The position numbers and the translations under genes were made by a program. The notes below the pieces were generated by a model. The model had not been told where the DNA came from and did no database searches. It saw only the letters and a list, made by a program, of their open reading frames with translations. From Phlebopus portentosus (taxonomy: Eukaryota; Basidiomycota; Agaricomycetes; Boletales; Boletinellaceae), in NCBI GenBank assembly GCA_037892935.1, contig JAYXKI010000007.1:248001-312000 (forward strand): a DNA stretch of 64,000 nucleotides, written 5' to 3'. Shown piece by piece: positions 55,749 through 64,000 of the stretch; the stretch's first letter is position 1, and each line of letters starts with the position of its first letter.

Positions 55749-58600
55749 TCAAAGGCCAATGAATCTCGGATATCTCCCAGGAGTGGAAAGCATGCCAGAA
55801 GACTGTAGGGAAGAATATTCGATTTTCTCTGCGTGGTCGTGCGAACGGTGGAGGGAATCCTTCGTCTTGCCATTGACTGAAGACAAAACCAGTCAAAATC
55901 CGTCTCAGCGCGTGAGCTAACTAGATACTCACCTTCGCTATCAGGATCGTCTACACTTTTTCCTCCGCGCGAAACTTGGAGTGGAGTATGAACGAAGAAA
56001 TTACATGGGAGATCTGTTGATCTCTTCGGTGTTCCTGGACACAGATGAGGGGCGGACGATACATTCTGCCCCGACTGCAGCACCAGATCAGTCAATACAC
56101 CGCTAAACATTTGAATCGTTGAGATCACTTACGAAGAATGAAATGTCTGACATTCCCTCTTCTTCGACCTCTTCCTTCCCAACAGATCCGCTAAAATTAT
56201 CTTCACAGTGAAATGGGAAACGGACATCTGACTGTGCCAAAAACGTCTCAGACTTATTCCAAGATGATATCAGGCTTTGTTTCTTTTCGATGAGTGAATC
56301 AGAACTCACGCAGGTAAGTGATGGGAAGTCGAAACTGAAAGGTTCTGGTGCGCTGCCTTCTTCGCTGGAAGCATACGAGACGAGACTGCAACTCGTTCCG
56401 ATTGGATAGAAGATGGTAATGTCAGCATCATGCTCGACCTAGATGTAGAAACCAGATTACGGCGCTTAGTTCTGCTGCTTAATGCGGTTGACCAGATACT
56501 TACGTCGGCTTCGGCATCCAAGATACTCATGGATGATGTCGAGGTGACAGTCAACTTCGGTTCACGCGATGGAGCCCCTGCAATAGATAGTTCCTCTGCC
56601 TGGAATGGGTCGTTGTCGACAGGGGTGACAACCAACTCTCCAGGCGTGCTGGTGGATGAGCAGGTGGACGACTCGACCGAGGCATCGGGCTCAGACCAGT
56701 CGGAATCGTCACTTGGAAGTGGAACGTCGGGCGGATTGATCTCAAATTCATCCTCGACGGGTTCTGGAAGCGGGACGAGGGAAGGGTCGATACAACGAGA
56801 CACGGCGGAGACGCCTGGCTGGATATCGTCCGTGATCATTGCAGGTTTGTCCGCGTCGGTCTCCTGCGGAACGGGGTCGGAGCAAACAGATTGAGCGCTG
56901 GTTGTCAAACTTTGACTAAATGAACCTGCCGCGAGGTCAAGTGTGTCATCCTTGACTGGCGTGCAGACCGTAGTTGCTTCTATCATGACGGAGAGACAGG
57001 AATGCTCATCGAGAGTCGGAAATAAGACATCCTCTGCTCCGAATGAAAAGAGGTCATTATCGTCATCAAGAGGGAGTGGGATCATAGTGGGATCAAGCTC
57101 AATAGCGGGTCCGAAGAAATCGACAATGCCTTTTCCTGCAGTATCGCCACCTGCCTCAGCGATGGTCTAAGGCAAGCACACGTTGAAGCAGAGTCAGACT
57201 CAAACAATAGGAGCTTGCAATCAAGAAACTGGTCCTACCATTGTACCACCAACAGAGATATACGCAGCCTCATTGACCGAAACGTCCATAATTGCATTCG
57301 AAGAAGCCGTCGATACAATACCGGAGACAGACTCGAATAGGGTAGCGAGGAAAAAGTCCATGGAGTCGCTCTGCGAAAACACAAATTCTCTGTCATGTTC
57401 GCCTGGGTCCGGTTCTTCGACGCTAGACTCTACCTTTGAAGAAGATTTCAGATGGGCTTCACGAGAGAATATATGTCTTATGACTTACAACGGAAAGCGG
57501 AGAGGAAACAGAGTCATCCATGAGTCCGGCAGATGTTGAACCTAAAAGTATATAAGAAGATCCGCATAGATGACTGGTACCGGAATAAGCAGAGAAAAGC
57601 TGTTCATGGTTACCTTCAGATCATAATCACCTAATAGAAAGACAAAGCTTACCTTTAACAGCACTAGAGCGATGACGAGTAGTGCCATGAACAAGTTATG
57701 ACCGTCGACCGTTTCTTCAAATCGTGCAGTCGTAATCAATACACGACCAATAGAGATGGCGGTCGGAGTGCATGCTAAAATTGTCCCTATCACCGTATAC
57801 CAACGAGACCGTACTGTGCCATCTTCAAGAGCCAGCTTCGCTCGGAGTGCCATTGTGCGAAAAGCACCAAAGGTAGCAAAGCTAAGGACAAGACCGAGGG
57901 CTATGTTGATGATGAGGACGACGGTAACGGTGAGGCTGACAGTGGATGGTTCCTGTACCGGGTAGACATCTTCGTGTGCATCCACAGGGACCGAGAGAAC
58001 GTCTTCGTGTATATAAACAGGTACAGGGCATACGTCTTCGAATATACCCACAGGTACCGGGCACACGCCTTCGTGGGTATCCTCACGTACCAAGTAAGCA
58101 TCTTTGTAGGTATCCTCACGTATCAGGTCCGCGTCTTCACGGGCAGTCTCGTGTACCAGGTCCGAGTCTTCATGGATAGTCTCGCGTACAGGGTTAACAT
58201 CTTCGTGTGTATCCTCATAGGCGGATGCCAACGAAGCGTGGGGACTAATTCCAATATCAAGGCCGACTGGAGAGTCTGTCAATAGACACACAGAAGGAAT
58301 GGGCTGATACAGCAAAAGAAGAGATTCCGAAGTCAGATCAGGCAGGCCGATGTAGTTCCGATATGTTATAGTCGCAGGAGGAAGCGACGCCGTGACCAGC
58401 GCAGGTGGCAGTCCAAAAACTTTTTCCATTACGGAGGTATCGGTGGAGGCATCAGGTGACCAGACATTGCGCGGTGTCTCATTGTAGAGCTGGTAGAGTT
58501 CTACACAAAATACAGCAATGGAGATACTAGCATCGCCTGGGAGCTGGGCTAGTATGTAATGCCGTACGGCAAGGACAATTGCAGCGACGAAGAAATTCAT
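55749..58600 (-). CDS. Membrane protein with eight 11-residue repeats and long acidic tail
   Basis: Exons 58600-57631, 57541-57489, 57433-57239, 57166-56504, 56438-56133, 56074-55933 and 55876-55749 join in frame to give 818 aa. The N-terminus (MNFFVAAIVLAVRHYILAQ) may be a signal peptide or anchor. Residues about 130-217 are eight tandem 11-mers around THEDVxPVxE. Then come at least three hydrophobic helices (LTVTVVLIINIALGLVLSFA, VIGTILACTPTAISIG, NLFMALLVIALVLLKV), followed by about 480 residues rich in Ser/Asp/Glu/Pro (DDDNDLFSFGAED, ESSTCSSTSTPGE). No family recognised. The layout suggests a lumenal or extracellular repeat region and a cytosolic acidic tail; this is inference. Confidence 0.7.
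57950..58213 (-). repeat. Eight in-frame 33-bp coding repeats
   Basis: 264 bp = 8 x 33 bp inside the membrane protein gene. The last four units share CPVPV/SVPV/YPVQE ends and the first four share LVxE/LIRE ends, indicating two sub-families. No unit is interrupted. Confidence 0.85.
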
Positions 58601-60190
58601 CGCTGCAAGCGAGTACGAGGGAGAGGAGAGTTGCTAGATCGAGTTCAAGATGAAGTTCAAGTTTAAGTCGAGATGAGGATACGAGCAAATATCATGACCG
58701 TTTTATACCTTTTTCCGGTAGCTGAATGAGGCTGACTATTCTGCTAGCCCAGAGTAGTGGCTGGACATTAGGTACCCAAATAAACCAAGGCAGTTGGAAA
58801 GCGAATGCCTGCCGCTGCGGAGAGGACTTGATCATTCTTGCGGCCGTCTGACATGCATTGCAGTTGAGCTGTTTCTCGATCCAGTTCAAGAACGAACAGT
58901 GCAATGATAGAAGTTGGACGAAGAAGTTTGAAGTTGAAACGAGGTAAGCACAAATTACTAAGAAGAAAGAAAGACTTTGTGCGCTGCCACCTGCGATTGG
59001 CGATCAATTGCCAATCGCTTCTCACGCTTTTCCATTTTTTCTCCATCGTTCCGTTCCGTTTACATATCATATAATTGTTATGCCTCGACGAATGCGAACG
59101 TATTCACTTAGCGGTAGCAACGATTCCCCTCCAAGCGGCTGACTGTGCCAAGTGGCAATGAGCCGGTGCTTTCTTCACTTTGCCTCCGGACGGATGAGCA
59201 CATACAAACTGTGTTCTCCGTAAAAAAATAAAGCGCTTATTGTGCCGCAAGTATAGGATTCTAATATTGCGGCAAGTCTGGGACATCCTATCGTGCGTTA
59301 CACGAGGGGAAAGAGGTGGATGAGACATGAATGCATGATCTATCCGTGGGCTAGTTCCTCCCCGCTTTCACGGCGATCTATGGCTGACGTTGATAGATTC
59401 CAGAGGGTTCAGACGACTTGTTCCAATAGAATTCGGAGACAGTGATGTTGAGTTAATGGATGAGGAAAGGAAAGGAGAAGCAACTTCCAATAATTTCGGC
59501 GCGCTTTCAAGTCATGCTCCAGAAATTGGGATAGAGTGATTATTGTAATGTTACTGCCTTCTTTACATTCTGTTCTAATGTGATCCAGAACGCTGCCTTT
59601 GTAAATCATTGTTTGCAGTTCAGTCCGAAATATCAACGTTTGCTGTTGCCTAACAGGCAACTTTGTGGCGAAGAACGAAGGTTGAACTGTTGAGTCTACC
59701 GATCATGCCAAAATGAGTACCAACGTTGGCGGAGGATCGGCATGAACCATGCACTCACAAGAGTGTGAATAGTATGTGAGAGTACGGACGGGCTCCCAAA
59801 GTCGTCTTGAATTTCTATATCGTCATTTTATACGGGTATGACGAAGATCGATTCATCTTAGAGCTCGAGTCATAGAGGAAGCATATACCGTTAGACTGCC
59901 CTGATTAGTGAGAATACCTATCATCTGTCGTATTTCAACCTACTTCACCCTTGAAACCTTCGTACCCCATGGAAATAACCCATCACCATATCACTTGCAT
60001 ATGTATACAATGTCGGACATATACCTCGTTCGACGTGCAGAAGGCATGAAAATCTTGTCCTAGTGCTTCCCAGTCCGTTTCTGATTAATATTGCGGCTTA
60101 GATCCAGATACACCAGAGGACGACTCGAAGTACAAGCCCTGGCTCGTTGGTTGCCCTTGTCATTATTTATTTAATCTTCCGAGGAAAGCG
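58601..60190. other. Large intergenic region
   Basis: About 1.6 kb upstream of the membrane protein gene (-) and the small gene at 60191 (+). Only short frames without motifs or splice support; both promoters are expected here. Confidence 0.5.
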
Positions 60191-60749
60191 ATGGTTAGAA
60201 AGACGGATAAATCTGAAGACGAAGGATACTCGGATGAAGAAAAGAGTACGCCTCGCCTGACAGATGTCTACGTTAAGAATATTCTATACGGGCTTGAGAG
60301 ATGGTCGTGGAAAGAAATGCAGGTGGGCCTTTTATTCTCTTCCTCTGTTGGTTGCTACGATCGTTTTGGTCTGATTTCCTTGACAGCCGCTTTCTCTTGA
60401 ACGGTCCAAAGTCATTGAACGTTCGCGGTCTTGTTCCAAAAGGCGTCCATTACACAGACAATCGAGTTTGACGACTCCTGGCGATACGGGCAAATTACTT
60501 GCTGAGCAGAGGCGGTCGCGTTGTTCGTCCACCGTTCGGAACAGCGATCCTGACGAGCTCCGCGTGTCTATGATTTTAGCAATACCTTCTTGGTCACTGC
60601 GAAGTCGTCGGATTGCTACAGCAATAGCCGAGGCAGAAGCGACAGAAAACATTGGCGCACTCAGAGAACTCGGAACTTCTGATGCAGCATTGACGAAGTT
60701 CGATTTCATGATCGGCGTTGTACATGTTCCCCAGGTGCAAACAAAGTGA
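60191..60749 (+). CDS. Short protein of unknown function
   Basis: Two exons, 60191-60322 and 60387-60749, joined through a 64-nt GT-AG intron, give 164 aa. The N-terminus is acidic (KSEDEGYSDEEKS), with a basic Arg/Ser middle (ERSRSCSKRRPL) and a helical C-terminal half (RRIATAIAEAEATENIGALRELG). No domain recognised. The start ATG (GCGATGG) and clean in-frame splice support a real gene. Confidence 0.55.
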
Positions 60750-61720
60750 TAGAAGGTTCTCATGCAATGTAGCCAAGGAAAAAGATAGCAATGTCGATTT
60801 TCCTGAGATTTCAGTAATTGTTTGAACACCTAAAACCACAGAAAGGCTGAACGTCTAGACAACATGAACGGGAGAGAAAAACAAGGATCGGCTAACGAGT
60901 CGCCTTTCATTACACGTGCATTCATCATTGAGAAAAAGAAAGATAAAAGCCCTAGCGTGTCATTGCATTGTTGTTGTCATTGCAACTGGAGATGTCCATT
61001 CTCCGTGATTACTTGGTTGGTGCACATGAGAGGGTCGAGGATATAAGTGAACATCAAAGCTTCCTTGATGAAGGATTTGAGAGATCAGAAATCTTTTTGA
61101 TGGCTTGTTCGCTGTTCTATTGAGCCCTCTGCGAGCTTGTTCTTCCCACTGACGGGAGAAAAGAGAGCGATAGTGGTGATGATGATGGTGATGATGATGG
61201 ATGAAGGTGAGGAAGATTGCTGTTAGATGATGTTACTTAAATAAATAGAGCTGAACATAAAGTATGTACCTGAAAAGGGGATAGGTTCACACGGGGGATT
61301 ATAGTCTAATTCTTTAGCAGGGCTATTTCGTCCGTTCCTTTTTCCTGCACTTCGCCTTTCTTCTTCTCCCTTCCCTACTCCGTCCCAGCTGGCAGCGACG
61401 AGCACACCGTCTTCTTGCGGGCGTCTGCGACGCTAAGGCCGACGCCCTTATTGTGCTTGGCGGAGAGGCTGCCCGCGGCGAGTCCGGACCTCCCGATCCT
61501 GCGGGTCGAACTGCCTCGAACGTTCAAGGCGGTCATTCGCCCCTACTTAGCGAGGTTGAAAAGCCCTGTAGTGCAGCTTCCCGCCTTTTCCTGAGGGGCT
61601 ACGACCGACAAATAAGGAATATTTGGTCGCGCCGCCATCTGAAAATCAAGCTGGAAGTGTAAGTGCTATGATGAACTCATCTCCATTTTTCATCAAGCCT
61701 GTTTCCTTCAGTTGCAGGAT
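60750..61720. other. Intergenic with GATGAT microsatellite
   Basis: About 970 nt. Holds a GATGATGAT repeat near 61174-61205 and, near 61700, a TTTCCTTCAG acceptor-like site just before the next ATG that hints at a 5' UTR intron. No gene. Confidence 0.5.
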
Positions 61721-64000
61721 ATGACCACAGCCGCTTCGTCGTCGTCGCAACCAGCTTCTCTGTCTCGACTTGCACGTCTCAAGGTAAATCTCGGTCTCAA
61801 GCAATTGTCGCACGCGGGTTCGGCGCGACAGATTACGCGGTACACTGACGAAAACGAAACGGAGTGGTATATCCCGTACAACGGTCCTTACGAGCAGCCA
61901 AAGAGAGCGGTAGGGATGGGCAAGGTCAGGGAAAGAAGAGACAGCTGGGCCGATATCGTTGCTAGCGGCGAGCGCGTACATGATCCGTTCGAACGGGACG
62001 TTACCGTGTCGGGACACGGTGGCGCGTCCACCTCCGGACACGGACATGATTTTGCGTATAGCTCTTCAGCACACGGACATGTTTCATCGTCACGCGTCAT
62101 CGAAGAACAGGCGCGGGGTCGTCAAATGTCTCTTGCATCAAAATATTCCGAGTCGCTAGCATCACTCGGCGGTGGAGAAAGACGTTCTCAGGCAGCTGCC
62201 TCGCCGATAACGAGCCCCATTTCGTCCCGGAGAAGGCCTTTACCGGCATTTCTTGATCTTGATGCGGTTGGTGTCGGGATAGGCGAGAGTCCCATGCCAA
62301 TGCAACGGGTCGGCCATTCATCCAATTCTGGACATGGGCATGATCCCCACGAATACTCCCAAGCACACGCGTGGCCTTCTTCAGCTCCAGCACCTGCTGC
62401 ATCTACCCGCGATTCCACCTCCAGCTTCTGGACGTTTGGTCGATCTTCAAAGAAGATTCCGCCAGCCAATGTTTCTATCACCCGTCCATCCGTCGATAGC
62501 AGGCCAAGTACAAGCACCCGTCAAAACATGGCATTAGGTCCAGTCACCGTGCGAGATCGTTCCGCGACAGTTACCGGTCATGTTGGAGAGCTTTCAAATA
62601 CTCGGCCTTCACGACCTCGGGCAAATACCTCGGTCTCACAAGCGGCAACTGCACCGGGACCTTCTGTAACTCGCGAAGTGTCTGACCAACCGACCTATCA
62701 TCGGCAATATGTTGATGATCGACCTGAGCCGGATCGTGCAGGCTCTCCTTTGTACCAACGCCATCCTTACGCCACTGCTGTCTCACCTACAGGCCATCGT
62801 CTACATTCGCAAATAATGCCATCGGCCGAGAAGAAACAGACTTCAGCGCAACGCCGATCACCAGTCCCTATTATTAACGTTCCATTCCTTTCTACATCGA
62901 AAAGCTTTTCAAGCTTGAGGAATACTGCTAAGAACCTCAAAACATCTGTGTCAACACCTAATTTACGCGGTGAAAGACCACGGGGTGGACAAGCGAGTGG
63001 AGGATCGAGCGTTAATAGTCCCGGCACGCAGAGTGTAGCGAGCTCGGGTCCAAAATGGTTGAGCCCCGAGACATGGTGTGATGCATTACTCTTCCCTCGT
63101 CCGCGTTTTCGCTTGCGTTCCGCGCATGTCATCAGCCCTCCTACGAGTCCCCTTGGCATCACACCGCCATATTCAGCTCCTGCACAAACGCAATCTCAAT
63201 CACGCACGTTGAAGAGAAGCTTGGTCGGCAGGAAAAGTTCGCCTAATTTGCATGACGGACCACATGCTCCTTCATCTGCTCCTCCGGTCGTTTCTCACCC
63301 CAATCCAGAACCGCCACCACAGCCGTCTCGAGCACCAGCGCGGACACTGGCACAGCCTGAAGCTGGTCCTTTCCAGAAGTCTCTTCACCCTCCCCGACCC
63401 AAGTCTTTTGCTCAGGATGACTTGGCTCTTCTGTCGCCGGTACCCTCCCTCGCGACGTGAGTTCAGTTCTGTTCCCCTCTGATGCTTTACTAAGGATTCC
63501 GTTGATAGTGTCCTTCGGCAAAATGAGGAATTTGAGAAAGAAAGAAGCGAGTGGAAGGCGAAGGCATCGCGGTCTTTCGGAAACAAGCGATCTCGTTCAC
63601 TGTCCCGTTCGCGGATGAAAGCTAAAGTGAAACTTAACGGCAAGCCTTCGGAATCTGAAAGCGAACTAGCATTCAGCTTTGACCTGATCGCGGCTACGGC
63701 ATTCCATGGCAGCCAAACTCTGAAGCCGCACGTACATTACGGCCCATCTACGACAGGTTCGGGATCGCGAAATGGGGCAGGTACAAATACGACTAGCACA
63801 GGACTTAACACCACATCGACGCATTCTCGGAATACAAGCAACGCGAGTAAGAATGCGACTTCACGAAGTATTGGACATGGCCATAATCGGAAGGAGAGTT
63901 GGAGCAAATCAGCAATCCGGACGGCTAAGCATACTGCTCAGGCGACTGGTTTATGCTCCGACAACGATGATCTCTCGCCTGCAGATGAGAAGGTGCTGGC
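61721..64000 (+). CDS. Large Ser/Pro-rich protein, runs off right edge
   Basis: Starts at ATG 61721 (MTTAASSSS). Exon 1 ends at 63456 and a 52-nt intron leads to 63509, with the frame open to the window end: 742 codons seen, the last one partial. An N-terminal conserved-looking patch (ITRYTDENETEWYIPYNGPYEQPK, RRDSWADIVASGE) is followed by long Ser/Pro/His stretches with repeated SGHGHD-type words and SRPSTSTRQN. No catalytic domain is visible in the part present. The role is unknown and the 3' end is missing. Confidence 0.72.

Noticed and set aside
57950..58213. Eight 33-bp repeats considered as a CRISPR-like array
   Set aside because: The units are contiguous with no spacers, lie in frame within a eukaryotic protein-coding exon, and differ from each other like protein repeats.

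Overview
The window looks like nuclear DNA from an agaricomycete (mushroom-forming) basidiomycete. Genes are dense and cut by many 45-70 nt introns. Several families typical of that class are present: two DUF6699 proteins, two DUF6533 membrane proteins and an AA9/CBM1 polysaccharide monooxygenase. All calls were made by reading the sequence and recalling family motifs. No database search was run, and exon joins were checked only for reading frame and conserved motifs.

Layout. 1-9 kb: a head-to-tail array of four medium-chain reductase genes, with the 3' flank of a probable fifth unit at the left edge and a TA-flanked MITE between copies 1 and 2. 9-13 kb: a DUF6699 gene and a Pro/Ser-rich protein. 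13.8-18 kb: a GH30 glucanase (15 exons) and a monoacylglycerol lipase. 18.3-22.7 kb: a decayed segmental duplication carrying a coiled-coil gene and a small Cys-rich secreted protein, of which only the last secreted-protein copy is whole. 23-25.3 kb: ERG2 and signal peptidase subunit SPC2. 26-30 kb: three GNAT acetyltransferase copies, one intact and two decaying. 31-37 kb: small disordered or Gly-rich proteins, an intron-containing tRNA-Thr(AGU) and a second DUF6699 gene. 37.5-41.5 kb: a 20-exon DHTKD1-type 2-oxoacid dehydrogenase E1 with a 6-nt exon. 42-50 kb: a DUF6533 protein, a p24 cargo receptor (ERV25 type), a second TA-flanked MITE, a galactonate-dehydratase-like enzyme and the AA9 enzyme. 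50-64 kb: an SRRM1-like PWI/RS splicing protein, a second DUF6533 protein, an 818-aa membrane protein with eight exact 11-residue repeats, a short unknown protein, and a large Ser-rich protein running off the right edge.

How the genes relate. There is no operon logic and no clear biosynthetic cluster. Housekeeping genes (ERG2, SPC2, ERV25, SRRM1, DHTKD1) are interspersed with expanded or decaying lineage-specific families and wall- or plant-polymer-active enzymes (GH30, AA9).

The strongest unusual signals are: (i) five independent loci each carrying an apparent single-base deletion, including two conserved housekeeping genes where it falls in a short homopolymer, which may be an assembly-error signature; (ii) the 6-nt exon in the DHTKD1-type gene and a 17-nt exon in GH30; (iii) GC-AG introns kept in three of four reductase copies; (iv) the exact 8 x 11-aa repeat in the membrane protein; (v) complementary decay in the duplicated coiled-coil/secreted-protein unit. 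I found no convincing new multi-gene system.
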